A DNA stretch of 64,000 nt from Paucisalibacillus globulus (GTDB lineage: Bacteria; Bacillota; Bacilli; Bacillales; Amphibacillaceae): the NCBI RefSeq assembly GCF_900184735.1, contig NZ_LT855395.1, positions 1 to 64,000 of the forward strand. Reading direction: 5' to 3'. Made by a program: the position numbers and the translations under genes. Below the pieces are notes generated by a model, which was not told the DNA's origin, did no database searches, and saw only the letters and a list, made by a program, of their open reading frames with translations. This document shows, in pieces, positions 29,414-38,061 of this stretch (position 1 is its first letter; each line of letters starts with the position of its first letter).

Positions 29414-29929
29414 ATGCAAGATTTCCTGCGATACAATCGACATAACCATCGCTCAAATCCTTTTAATCAAAATCGACAGCTAAATAGCAATGCATTTGGC
29501 GGGTCCACAGCAGATTTAGTCCAATTAGTGGGTAATTTATTTAATGTGGTGGGCGATTCTCTAGGGGTAATTGGTCAAGTTATGGCAATAAAAGATGCAG
29601 AACAACAAGACCAACAAGTGCAACAACAATTCCAAGACCTCCAACAGCAAATCGAACAGCAACAACAACAAATCCAACAGCTGCTAGAAATTAATCAAAA
29701 CCAGCAAAGTCAACAAAACCAGCAACAAACCGGGCAGAATCAATTGCAAGTAGACCAATTTCTTCAACTCTTACAAACGCTCCAGCAAAATCAACAACAG
29801 GATCAACAACAAGAATTCCAACAGCAACTTCTAAATTTACAACAACAAGTGACGAAAACACAGGAACAACAACAGCAACAAATGGATTTGTTAAAGGAAA
29901 TCATCCAGAAACTACCGGATCAGTGTTAG
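29414..29929 (+). CDS. Glutamine-rich coiled-coil protein
   Basis: 171 residues. Residues 1-30 are polar and rich in N, R and H; a hydrophobic stretch follows (about 32-60, LVQLVGNLFNVVGDSLGVIGQVM); from residue 62 the protein is dominated by glutamine in heptad-like order (QQQFQDLQQQIEQQQQQIQQL), predicting a coiled coil or prion-like tract. It ends PDQC with one cysteine. GGGTGG precedes the ATG. In a spore former a coat or surface role is plausible but unproven. No known domain recognised. Confidence 0.8.
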   Translation: MQDFLRYNRHNHRSNPFNQNRQLNSNAFGGSTADLVQLVGNLFNVVGDSLGVIGQVMAIKDAEQQDQQVQQQFQDLQQQIEQQQQQIQQLLEINQNQQSQQNQQQTGQNQLQVDQFLQLLQTLQQNQQQDQQQEFQQQLLNLQQQVTKTQEQQQQQMDLLKEIIQKLPDQC

Positions 29930-29960
29930 GTTGCATTCGAATTCAGGTATTGCACTTCCG

Positions 29961-29990
29961 GTTAGTCCTGCCCCAACAGATAGGACTAAC
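29961..29990 (+). terminator. Weak hairpin after the Q-rich gene
   Basis: GTTAGTCCT and AGGACTAAC, 9-bp perfect stem with a 12-nt loop; no clear T-run follows. Confidence 0.45.
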
Positions 29991-30090
29991 TGTTCACATA
30001 AGCTCCCTCACAATAAATTAAACGTCATTATTTTAATAGGACGAGGGAAATTGTTTATCCCATCCAATCACTAGACACCCCCCAAGCGAT

Positions 30091-30112
30091 CCAAGGTACC
30101 TGTCCCCGTGGC
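30091..30112. repeat. REP-like dispersed repeat, half element
   Basis: CCAAGGTACCTGTCCCCGTGG, the standard core, about 75 bp upstream of the first T-box. Confidence 0.8.
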
Positions 30113-30187
30113 ATGTTTCTTTATGAAATTCCCCTTGACAATTCTTTTAATATACTTTATTATTTTTCATAACTTTATGACAGAAAT

Positions 30188-30397
30188 GCAATGAACTATT
30201 CTAGTAGCTTTTACATTCTTGAAAATTAGAGACCTGGTGGTTGCTGCAAACCAGGCAAGATGTATAGCGAAGTACAAATAGGGAGCTGATTTTTTTCCGG
30301 TTTCGGCCGTTATCTATTTGAGTGAGTAGAGAAATCTACTAATTAGGGTGGTACCACGGAGCTTTCGTCCCTTCTTTTGGGGATAAAGGCTTTTTTT
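30188..30397 (+). promoter_or_regulatory. T-box riboswitch 1 of 3, probable tyrosine specifier
   Basis: Contains the T-box consensus AGGGTGGTACCACGG (30345-30359) and a terminator stem ending in TTTTTTT (30391-30397). Stem I features are AGTA at 30203-30206, AGAGA, an apical CCTGGT/ACCAGG helix (30233-30238 with 30250-30255), and GCGAAGTACA on the 3' side. UAC at 30273-30275 fits a tyrosine codon followed by A; GUA (valine), directly after GAA, is the alternative reading. Confidence 0.93.
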
Positions 30398-30441
30398 ATT
30401 TTCACTTTTTTGGAATATTACAACTTCATAATAAAATAAAA

Positions 30442-30650
30442 GCAATGAACTATTCTAGTAGGTGTACATTACTTGTAATCAGAGACCTGGTGGTTGCTGC
30501 AAACCAGGCAAGATGTATAGCGAAGTACAAATAGGGAGCTGATTTTTTTCCGGTTTCGGCCGTTATCTATTTGAGTGAGTAGAGAAATCTACTAATTAGG
30601 GTGGTACCACGGAGCTTTCGTCCCTTCTTTTGGGGATAAAGGCTTTTTTT
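30442..30650 (+). promoter_or_regulatory. T-box riboswitch 2 of 3
   Basis: Nearly identical to copy 1. T-box consensus at 30598-30612, candidate UAC specifier at 30526-30528, terminator T-run at 30643-30650. The T-box motifs of copies 1 and 2 are 253 bp apart. Confidence 0.93.
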
Positions 30651-30694
30651 ATTTTCATTTTTTTGGAATACTACAACTTCATATAAGAATAAAT

Positions 30695-30904
30695 GCAATG
30701 AACTATTCTAGTAGGTATACATTACTTGTAATCAGAGACCTGGCGGTTGCTGCAAGCCAGGCAAGATGTATAGCGAAGTACAAATAGGGAGCTGATTTTT
30801 CCGGTTTAGGCCGTTATCTATTTGAGTGAGTAGAGAAATCTACTAATTAGGGTGGTACCACGGAGCTTTCGTCCCTTCTTTTTGGGGATGATGGCTTTTT
30901 TTTA
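30695..30904 (+). promoter_or_regulatory. T-box riboswitch 3 of 3
   Basis: T-box consensus at 30849-30863, candidate UAC specifier at 30779-30781, T-run at 30896-30903, just before the ribosome site of the transporter. The apical helix is CCTGGC/GCCAGG (30739-30744 with 30756-30761): relative to copies 1 and 2 a U-A pair has become C-G, a compensatory change showing the stem is maintained. Confidence 0.93.
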
Positions 30905-30927
30905 TACAAAAAAGGAGGAAAATTCAC

Positions 30928-32337
30928 ATGAAAAAGGAAATGTCAGTTAGTCTTGCGTTATTACCAATTTTTGCAATCATCATTACTGGGTCATTATCTG
31001 TGTTTATTTGGGGAGCTGGTATGCACTTCCCACTAATATTTGGAATTATCGCGGCTGCAATTATTACGTTCTTATGTGGCTGGAAATGGGAAGAAATACA
31101 AACCATGATGGTTGACGGTGTAAGTAGGGCTTTACCAGCAGTTTTTATTTTACTTATCATCGGTACAATTATTGGTTCCTGGATAGCTAGTGGTGTAATC
31201 CCGACTATTATTTTCTACGGTTTAACCATTATAAAGCCTGAAATTTTTGTACCTATTGTTGCATTAGTGACTGGTATAGTCTCGGTAACACTTGGAAGTT
31301 CATTTACTTCAATAGCAACTATAGGGCTCGCATTTATGGTTATTGGTGAAGGTCTTGGTTTTCCCGCTGCACTTGTCGCTGGTGCTGTTATTTCTGGTGC
31401 TTACTTCGGGGATAAATTATCGCCAGTATCAGATACAACCAACGTAGCACCCGCAATGGCTGACACTGATTTATTTAGCCATGTTAAACATATGCTTTGG
31501 GATACCATTCCTGCATTTGCCATTTCAATCCTATTATTTTGGATTGTTAGTAATACGGATGCTGGGAACGGGATTACGGATGCATCAACAATTAATAGTC
31601 TGAAACAAGGATTAAGTGAAATATTTGTAATTCATCCACTACTGCTATTAATGCCAATCCTGACGATCGTTCTAATGATTAAACGTACACCCGCCATACC
31701 TACTTTGATTTCTGTTAGTTTACTAGGTGCCCTTTTAGCAGTTTTAGTTCAAGGGGTATCCATAGGGAACATTATTCAAACCATGACAAGTGGATTTACA
31801 GGTGGATCCGATTTCGATGCGATTAATTCTTTATTAAATCGAGGTGGGCTAACTTCCATGCTAGGAACGATAGCTATATTAATACTTGCTACAGCACTTG
31901 GTGGTATATTGGAAACCTCTGGGGCATTTCATGTCCTAACTAGAAAAATGATGTCAAAGGTTAGAAAAACTAGTTCCTTAATTACCTCTACGATTCTCAC
32001 AACCTTTGTTGTTGCATTTTCTACTGGTGCTCAATTTTTAGCAATTATTTTACCAGCCAGAACTTTTGTAGATAAATATAAAGAAATGGGAATTGATACA
32101 AAAAACCTTTCTCGGGCAGTAGAGGCAGCAGGTACAGTTGGAATTAATTTAGTACCATGGGGAGTTCCTGCAGTGTTTGCGGCAGGCATTTTCGGTCTAA
32201 GTCCCGGAGAATTTATTCCGTATTCCTTCTTTGTATTTCTAGTACCTTTAGTTAATATTTTATTTAGTTTTACAGGTTGGACAATTTCTCGGAAAAATTA
32301 TGAGTCTACGATAGAAAAAGGAGAGCATGCAGCATGA
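30928..32337 (+). CDS. NhaC-family transporter under T-box control, possible tyrosine transporter
   Basis: 469 residues with about eleven membrane segments. The NhaC signature GAYFGDKLSPVSDTTNVAP lies near residues 155-173. AGGAGG is 11 nt before the ATG. NhaC proteins are annotated as Na+/H+ antiporters, but members behind tyrosine T-boxes have been predicted to carry tyrosine (TyrT group in comparative T-box work). With three tandem T-boxes upstream, amino-acid uptake is more likely than pH homeostasis. The stop overlaps the next gene's start by 4 bp. Confidence 0.85.
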   Translation: MKKEMSVSLALLPIFAIIITGSLSVFIWGAGMHFPLIFGIIAAAIITFLCGWKWEEIQTMMVDGVSRALPAVFILLIIGTIIGSWIASGVIPTIIFYGLTIIKPEIFVPIVALVTGIVSVTLGSSFTSIATIGLAFMVIGEGLGFPAALVAGAVISGAYFGDKLSPVSDTTNVAPAMADTDLFSHVKHMLWDTIPAFAISILLFWIVSNTDAGNGITDASTINSLKQGLSEIFVIHPLLLLMPILTIVLMIKRTPAIPTLISVSLLGALLAVLVQGVSIGNIIQTMTSGFTGGSDFDAINSLLNRGGLTSMLGTIAILILATALGGILETSGAFHVLTRKMMSKVRKTSSLITSTILTTFVVAFSTGAQFLAIILPARTFVDKYKEMGIDTKNLSRAVEAAGTVGINLVPWGVPAVFAAGIFGLSPGEFIPYSFFVFLVPLVNILFSFTGWTISRKNYESTIEKGEHAA

Positions 32338-33200
32338 GTAAAGTTATTTTATCGGTTATTGGGACTGCACAAGATGGAGGTCTCCCACACCCAAATTGTT
32401 TTTGTAAGAATTGCAAACGGGCAATAAACGATCCCAAGATCAGACGTACAGCTTCTGCACTTGCAATTGTCTTACCTGAAGAGAAAAAATGGCACTTAAT
32501 TGATGCAACACCTGATTTAAAAGAACAAATGAGCAAGCTTCAAATGAAATTTCAGTTAGAGGGAAAAATAATGAGTAGTACCTTTTTAACTCATGCACAT
32601 ATGGGGCATCTTCCAGGTCTGTTATTCTTAGGTAAGGAAGGAATAAATACGAACAACGTCCCTGTATTTGCCGGAGCTAAAATGAAAAATATGTTAGGGA
32701 ATAATGCTCCTTGGCAACTGTTAACAAAACTTGAAAATATTATACTTAAGGATCTTCGAAATGAAGAGGCTGTAAAATTAAACGAACAACTTTCTGTCTT
32801 ACCTGTATTAGTTCCACATCGGAATGAGTTTTCTGAGACATTTGCTTTTTGGATTAATGGACCAAATAAAAAAGTGTTATATATACCAGATATCGACCGC
32901 TGGGAGGAGTGGGAGATGGATATTGTTAATGCATGTAAGAAAGCAGACATATGTTTGTTGGATGGAACATTTCACTCTCCAAGCGATTTAGAACATATTG
33001 GACGTGATTTTAGGGAAGTTCCGCATCCATTAATGACAACGACAATGGATAAGCTTCAAGATTTAACATCGCAAACAAAAATATATTTTACACATCTAAA
33101 TCATTCGAACCCTACCATAGTCCCAAATAGTGAAGAGCGAAAAGAGCTTTTAAAGAAAGGATTTTTTATTGCGGAGGATGGGCTAGAATTCGTTATTTAA
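32334..33200 (+). CDS. PqqB-like metallo-beta-lactamase-fold protein
   Basis: 288 residues. The N terminus IGTAQDGGLPHPNCFCKNCKR resembles PqqB, with C22, C24 and C27 as a likely zinc site. The MBL metal motif is THAHMGH, with histidines at 87, 89 and 92; the usual aspartate of HxHxDH is replaced by glycine. Later blocks are VLYIPDIDRW, LLDGTFHS and THLNHSNP, which supplies another histidine. PqqB of PQQ synthesis was reported to hydroxylate tyrosine residues. Translationally coupled to a transporter with candidate Tyr T-boxes, it may modify tyrosine or a derivative. No other pqq gene is in the window. Confidence 0.82.
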   Translation: MSKVILSVIGTAQDGGLPHPNCFCKNCKRAINDPKIRRTASALAIVLPEEKKWHLIDATPDLKEQMSKLQMKFQLEGKIMSSTFLTHAHMGHLPGLLFLGKEGINTNNVPVFAGAKMKNMLGNNAPWQLLTKLENIILKDLRNEEAVKLNEQLSVLPVLVPHRNEFSETFAFWINGPNKKVLYIPDIDRWEEWEMDIVNACKKADICLLDGTFHSPSDLEHIGRDFREVPHPLMTTTMDKLQDLTSQTKIYFTHLNHSNPTIVPNSEERKELLKKGFFIAEDGLEFVI

Positions 33201-33244
33201 AGGAAGGATGTAGAAGTGATTAAACAAGCTTTTGTTTAGAAATA

Positions 33245-33286
33245 GTAAGACATTCGCTCGTCTGTTGGCGAATGTCTTACTTTTTC
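33245..33286 (+). terminator. Terminator of the T-box operon
   Basis: GTAAGACATTCGC and GCGAATGTCTTAC form a perfect 13-bp stem with a 10-nt loop, then TTTTTC. Confidence 0.92.
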
Positions 33287-33381
33287 TTATGTGGCGGAAA
33301 GAACTTATACTTCCTGACTGTAAAAAACATTAAACAGTTGGTTATGTTGATATATTCACGCCTCTAATCTAGAGCATACAT

Positions 33382-34107
33382 TGCTGTGCAATTATTAATG
33401 GTGCTGCACAAGGAATGGGTGCTATGCACGGTCGCAAATTCGTAGAAGAAGGCGAGAAAGTAGCAATCACAGACCTTAACTTGGAAGGTGCACAAACACT
33501 AGCCGATGAATTAGGGGAAAACGCAATTGCACTTCAATTAGATGTTGCGAATGAAGAGAATTGGGTAGAAGTTGTTGCAAAAACAGAAGAAGCTTTTGGC
33601 CCAGTTAATGTACTAGTAAACAATGCAGGAATTGGTATTTTCAAAACACTAGAAAAACTAACCGTAAATGACTTTGAATTAACCTTTAAAGTGGACGAGC
33701 TTGGCGTATTCTTAGGAATGCAAAAAGTACTTCCTTCTATGAAGAAAGCTGGCGTCGGTTCAATTGTTAACATATCTTCAGTTGATGGTTTGGTAAGTGC
33801 TCCAACAGCGATTGCCTACAGTGCTTCGAAACACGCAGTAACTGGTATGACAAAAGGTGCAGCTACAGAACTTGGACAACATAACATCCGTGTAAATTCT
33901 GTACACCCAGGAATTATCAAAACACCAATGGCAGACCAACCAGATGTAGAAGAATACTTGAAACAACTAGAACAAGATATTCCATTAAGAAGAAGAGCAG
34001 AAGTGGAAGAGGTATCTAATTTAGTGGTATACCTTGCTTCTGATGATTCTAGCTATTCTACTGGAGCTCAATTTGTTGTAGATGGCGGAATGATTTCTGA
34101 TCTTTAA
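33382..34107 (+). pseudogene. Short-chain dehydrogenase with decayed 5' end
   Basis: From 33415 a 230-residue frame carries NNAGIG, the catalytic YSASK and the closing FVVDGG, as in acetoin/3-oxoacyl SDRs. The cofactor loop lies just upstream of that ATG: reading on from 33382 in the same frame gives AIINGAAQGMGA, equivalent to the usual IITGAAQGMG with T changed to N. No start codon exists before the in-frame TAG at 33370-33372, and no ribosome site or promoter precedes it. The first dozen codons seem lost. An ATG-33415 product would lack the glycine motif and probably not bind NAD(P). Confidence 0.7.
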
Positions 34108-34115
34108 TCGATACC

Positions 34116-34140
34116 AAAAGACCCCTCGGGGTCTTTTTTT
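34116..34140 (+). terminator. Terminator of the SDR remnant
   Basis: AAAAGACCC, loop CTCG, GGGTCTTTTTTT. Confidence 0.88.
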
Positions 34141-34236
34141 ATTCTCTCTTCTAGAATAATCCCGTAAAATAAAAGAAACCAATCCCACCAATTATGGAGA
34201 GAATGGCTACCCTTCAATATATTTTCAAACTACCGA

Positions 34237-34665
34237 TTACAGTTTTGCCCACCGTTCTTCTAACCAGCTCATAAATTGTTCGCCTTTATCACCTTCATAG
34301 GCATCATACACATCAATACGCATACGCTTTAATTTATCGGCAAATTCTTCTACGGTGTGATCCTTTGGTAAGCTTTTTTTCACGCGCAGAAAAATTTTAT
34401 CTGTGCCTTTGAAAATATCAAAACGTGCAGGAGATGGCTTCTCTACGTCCTCACCAAAGGCCTTCAGTGCTTCATAGGCTGCGATTTGCACCTTGTATAC
34501 AGTATCATGCTGCATACGATTTTTTAATAAGTCTACCACTTTGTCATGCTGATAAGCCGATAATGTTTCGACTGCTTCTAATCGCTCTCGCCAGCTAGAC
34601 GTATAATTAGCTTGTTTCTTCAATGCTTCGTACTGCTCCGGTAAATCTGTCTTATACTGTTTCAA
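34237..34665 (-). CDS. HEAT-repeat-like protein
   Basis: 142 residues from TTG 34665, which follows GAGGTG. Two helical repeats at about 20-70 (WRERLEAVETLSAYQHDKVVDLLKNRM and VYKVQIAAYEALKAFGED) match HEAT/PBS-lyase repeats. The C-terminal half is basic then helical (KIFLRVKKSLPKD, EQFMSWLEERWAKL). Probably a small cytoplasmic scaffold; no partner is visible nearby. Confidence 0.75.
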   Translation of the reverse strand: MKQYKTDLPEQYEALKKQANYTSSWRERLEAVETLSAYQHDKVVDLLKNRMQHDTVYKVQIAAYEALKAFGEDVEKPSPARFDIFKGTDKIFLRVKKSLPKDHTVEEFADKLKRMRIDVYDAYEGDKGEQFMSWLEERWAKL

Positions 34666-34969
34666 GTCATTGCACCTCTTTTTTTAACTAAAGGAAAAAC
34701 GAATTCTTCTTTTGCTTCACTTATTATACGTGGTCCTCGTGAAAAAAGCGATAAATCGCAGTTAATAGGTCACCAAAAAGAATTTCACAACCATACGAGT
34801 TACCCTATCATGAATTATGTACCATTCTTCAGCAAAAATACTCTTCTAATTCAACAAGCACTTCCCCAATAAACTTTACAACCAACATTTCAGTTAAAGC
34901 TTGTAGACCATCATGAAAAAGTTCCACCTCTAATAGAATGATAAAAAGATCGCAACTATTGGAGGTGGA
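34666..34969. other. Gene-free spacer between divergent genes
   Basis: Mostly AT-rich. It must hold the promoters of both flanking genes. I see no repeat, RNA signature or convincing small ORF. Confidence 0.5.
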
Positions 34970-35536
34970 ATGGTGTATTTTCTAAAAGATATTTCAGACG
35001 ACGTCCGTTCTTCTCAATCAACTTTCTATCACTACAAAAGGACAAGGAAGCTTATTTTGGCATCCATTTTTGCATGCCTGGCTGCCATTTTCCAATCGGC
35101 AGGTGGCTATTTACCAGGGATAGGATATTTGATTAGCCCCCTTGCCACAGCACCTATTTTGCTATGCTCCCTGCTTTCCATTCCGTACGGCCTCATGTCT
35201 TATCTATTAACCATTATGTTGTTAGTTTTTCTTCAGCCCACAGAACTTATTATTTTTCCTTTTACAACGGGGATATTAGGTCTTGCTATTGGCGCACCCT
35301 TTCACTTTTTTAGAAAAAGAATCAATATTATCGCAACTGGCTCCGTTCTGTTAGCGTTTGGAATTATGAGTCTATTGTATCTGCTTCGTTTTCCTGTATT
35401 AGGTCCTGGTGTCTCTAATTCCTTTTCCCTTCTCACCATGTTGGGTATATTACTTTTTACTTTCCTTTACAGTTGGTTATGGGCTGAAATTGCTTTAGCC
35501 ATCGTGAAACGACTAAAAGCAATTATCGTCGAATGA
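34970..35536 (+). CDS. Membrane protein resembling an ECF-type substrate component
   Basis: 188 residues, five to six hydrophobic segments from about residue 25. The opening RKLILASIFACLAAIFQSAGGYLP and the following GYLISPLATAPILLCS are in the style of ECF transporter S components, but a specific family is not evident. TTGGAGGTGG precedes the start. No energy-coupling genes are adjacent. Uptake of a vitamin-like compound is only a guess. Confidence 0.6.
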   Translation: MVYFLKDISDDVRSSQSTFYHYKRTRKLILASIFACLAAIFQSAGGYLPGIGYLISPLATAPILLCSLLSIPYGLMSYLLTIMLLVFLQPTELIIFPFTTGILGLAIGAPFHFFRKRINIIATGSVLLAFGIMSLLYLLRFPVLGPGVSNSFSLLTMLGILLFTFLYSWLWAEIALAIVKRLKAIIVE

Positions 35537-35553
35537 CCATACTATCACTCAGT

Positions 35554-36954
35554 CTAAGGAATTATCTCAAAAACAGTGCCTTGGTTACGGTCTGTCACTT
35601 TAATAGAACCATAAACACCTAAATATAATCGGCTTTGATTCCAATTTGAACCCAAACTAACAAAGTAGGCTGACCCGGAACCAAAATCATGATTGACCTG
35701 AATCTCATGGAAATCATGATGTTGCCCATCAGAACCTACTGTAGTGTACGCTAAAGCCCCTCTAACTGGAGACTGCGGTACTTTCTTTGCCCCATCTGTA
35801 AATACAACACTACCTGTTAATGTAGGGATTTCATTCCCCATGTATGCTTGAACACCAGTGAGTGCTGTTCCTGCAAACTTATCTGGTCTGGCATCTTGAT
35901 GAAAATAACTGGTTAGTGGCTGAAGACGGTTCCCCGAAAGTGCTACTGCCTCCTCGTAATAAGCCAATATTTTCTCATCCAAATTCGGATTAGTCGCACA
36001 GTCTCTTATGATTGGAGTAGGAAAGGCTCCTTCCCATCCTCGCCAGCCAAAATTAACTAAACTTTCACGGGGCGAAATAGCATTGGATTGTACAAGGCGT
36101 GAAACCGGTATCGGATTATATTGTATAAAAGAATACACCGACTCAACTAAATCTTGCCCGACATTGCCTACATATTTTATAAACTGGTTTTGAACCTGTT
36201 GATAAGATATGCCTGGAATATTCCGAACTCCCTTAGCCAATACCGTGAGCGTTTCTTGTAGACTAACAGGAAGTTCATTAAAACGCGTAGCAATAGGCGG
36301 ATGATTGAAATTCGTATTCCTATTTATGTCTATTTCTATTATTTTCCCAGCAATCTCCATCTCATCTTGACTCAAATTGAAAGGGTCGAAACCAGACCCT
36401 CCATCCCCAGTTGTTAAAACAAGTCGCCCCGTTTCCGGTGAAAAATTTAGGCTATTGACACCATTATGGTTAGCAAATGGCCGTCTTAAATTAAGTAATG
36501 TTCGTCGCTTACTAGGCACGCCACTCGATGGTAAAAACCATTCCTCCACCGTATCAATATGGTCATATTGCGTCTCCCTATTTTCCCACCTTAAATTTAA
36601 AGTACTCGGATCACATGGGTCAGGCTGAAACTCCCCTTGTAACGCACCAGGTCCTTGGGTTCCAGCTACAGAATAATGAAGATAAAACAAACCATTGTCA
36701 TAAAATTGAGGATGAAAGGCTAACCCAAGTAATCCCCGTTCATCATACCCACCGTCCGTGCCCAGAGTAATGATCCGATCGCGAATATCTAAAAAGAATA
36801 CTACCTCACTATCCCCAACATAAAAAACCTCTCCAACCTGCGTTGCAATAAATAACCTTTCCACCTGTTCCCCCGGAAGAACTGCAGTTTTTATAACCGT
36901 AGGTAAATTCAACTTACTAACCAAAGGTCGTAATCTAACACGAACCTCACTCAC
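35554..36954 (-). CDS. GSDH-type (PQQ sugar/sorbosone dehydrogenase-like) beta-propeller
   Basis: 466 residues from GTG 36954, 8 nt after GGAGG. The six-bladed propeller signature appears as GYDERGLLGLAFHPQFYDNG and later NHNGVNSLNFSPETGRL and GDGGSG. These are characteristic of the glucose/sorbosone dehydrogenase superfamily. No signal peptide is visible, unusual because PQQ-linked enzymes act outside the membrane. Other members (HHIPL-like) bind no PQQ, so catalysis is not certain. A PqqB-like gene lies about 2.4 kb away, separated by terminators. Confidence 0.8.
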   Translation of the reverse strand: MSEVRVRLRPLVSKLNLPTVIKTAVLPGEQVERLFIATQVGEVFYVGDSEVVFFLDIRDRIITLGTDGGYDERGLLGLAFHPQFYDNGLFYLHYSVAGTQGPGALQGEFQPDPCDPSTLNLRWENRETQYDHIDTVEEWFLPSSGVPSKRRTLLNLRRPFANHNGVNSLNFSPETGRLVLTTGDGGSGFDPFNLSQDEMEIAGKIIEIDINRNTNFNHPPIATRFNELPVSLQETLTVLAKGVRNIPGISYQQVQNQFIKYVGNVGQDLVESVYSFIQYNPIPVSRLVQSNAISPRESLVNFGWRGWEGAFPTPIIRDCATNPNLDEKILAYYEEAVALSGNRLQPLTSYFHQDARPDKFAGTALTGVQAYMGNEIPTLTGSVVFTDGAKKVPQSPVRGALAYTTVGSDGQHHDFHEIQVNHDFGSGSAYFVSLGSNWNQSRLYLGVYGSIKVTDRNQGTVFEIIP

Positions 36955-37025
36955 CAACCATACCTCCTTCTTATAGCTAACTGTTAAAAAGAATATGTTA
37001 GTAAGTGTTCCATAAGTACAAAAAG

Positions 37026-37073
37026 CCATGAGGGCAAGTTCCTAGGCACGAGCCAAGGAACTTGTCCACATGG
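37026..37073. repeat. REP-like dispersed repeat, paired copy
   Basis: CCATGAGGGCAAGTTCCTAGG faces CCAAGGAACTTGTCCACATGG, an imperfect hairpin between two minus-strand genes, just 3' of the peptidase stop's far side. Confidence 0.75.
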
Positions 37074-37085
37074 TCTATCATAAGT

Positions 37086-37814
37086 TTACGGCCAATACCA
37101 ATACTGTGCTCCATACGAGTATTCTACCCGACTATCCGCATGAATAAAGGTACCTCCATTATAAACACCACTGAAACCGGAAGATTTTGCGGCATTCATG
37201 AGCGTTGTTAAGGATACTCCAGAAGATTTAATGTCCGCTGCAATTCCATATGTGTGCTGACTGTTTGACGCAGAACCCGGAATACTATTATTGTGAGAGA
37301 TACTTCTAAAACCGGAGTTGACTGTGATTGGTTTGTTTCCGATTTTAACTCGAACCGCTTCTAGCTTATACATCATTCTACGCACATTTTCTCTAACCGT
37401 AGTCGAGGAGACTCGTCCACCACTAAAACCACTGCCATCCTTTGAATAGAATTCACTGTAACTAAAGTGCTTTGTACCATTAGAACGTTCTAAATCATTT
37501 AATTTTGCTTGCGTAGCCGGGCCAACAATTCCGTCAGCCACTAATCCATAGGCTCGTTGGAAACGCATGACCGCAACCTTTGTTCCAGGACCGAACTGAC
37601 CATCAATAGCCACGTACGTACGTGTTGGGGAATCAGCAGCCCAACCTGCTACTCGTATTTGCAATTCACGAACATCCGAACCACTTGATCCTTCTTTTAA
37701 TGTACGACTCCAACTATAGGCAGATGCTTCGTCTGTACTTATCACGGTGATCGCAAGTGTAATTAACAAAGTAAACCCAACAACCATCACTAGCTTCTTG
37801 AAAATCTTCTTCAT
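37086..37814 (-). CDS. Secreted peptidoglycan-binding M15-type carboxypeptidase
   Basis: 242 residues from ATG 37814 (AGGAGG 7 nt upstream). A Sec signal peptide (about 1-32) ends SADE/ASA-like. PG_binding_1 covers about 40-110 (GSSGSDVRELQ, DGQFGPGTKVAVMRFQRAYGL). The C-terminal peptidase M15_3 domain has zinc and catalytic residues in SQHTYGIAADI (His, Asp) and FIHADSR (His). It should trim stem peptides of the wall after export, perhaps in growth, sporulation or germination. Monocistronic. Confidence 0.9.
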   Translation of the reverse strand: MKKIFKKLVMVVGFTLLITLAITVISTDEASAYSWSRTLKEGSSGSDVRELQIRVAGWAADSPTRTYVAIDGQFGPGTKVAVMRFQRAYGLVADGIVGPATQAKLNDLERSNGTKHFSYSEFYSKDGSGFSGGRVSSTTVRENVRRMMYKLEAVRVKIGNKPITVNSGFRSISHNNSIPGSASNSQHTYGIAADIKSSGVSLTTLMNAAKSSGFSGVYNGGTFIHADSRVEYSYGAQYWYWP

Positions 37815-38034
37815 TTTCCTACCTCCTAAGATTTTTACTTGTTGTATATCTTGGAAGTCTAAAAAACGGATTTGTCCTAAAACACCTCCCACTTTTATTA
37901 ATCTCATGAATGATTAAATCTAGTAGTCTACGATAAGACTAACACGAAGGAGGACAAACAAGATATTCGTCAAATGGTCTAATTTTGGATAAGGACTTGT
38001 GGATGATTGACAAGACTGCGGTCAGACAAAGTAA

Positions 38035-38061
38035 CCACGGGGACAGGTCCACTGGCTTCCC
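38035..38061. repeat. REP-like dispersed repeat, half element
   Basis: CCACGGGGACAGGTCCACTGG then CTTCCC, directly 3' of the stop codon of the gene at 38062. Confidence 0.75.
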
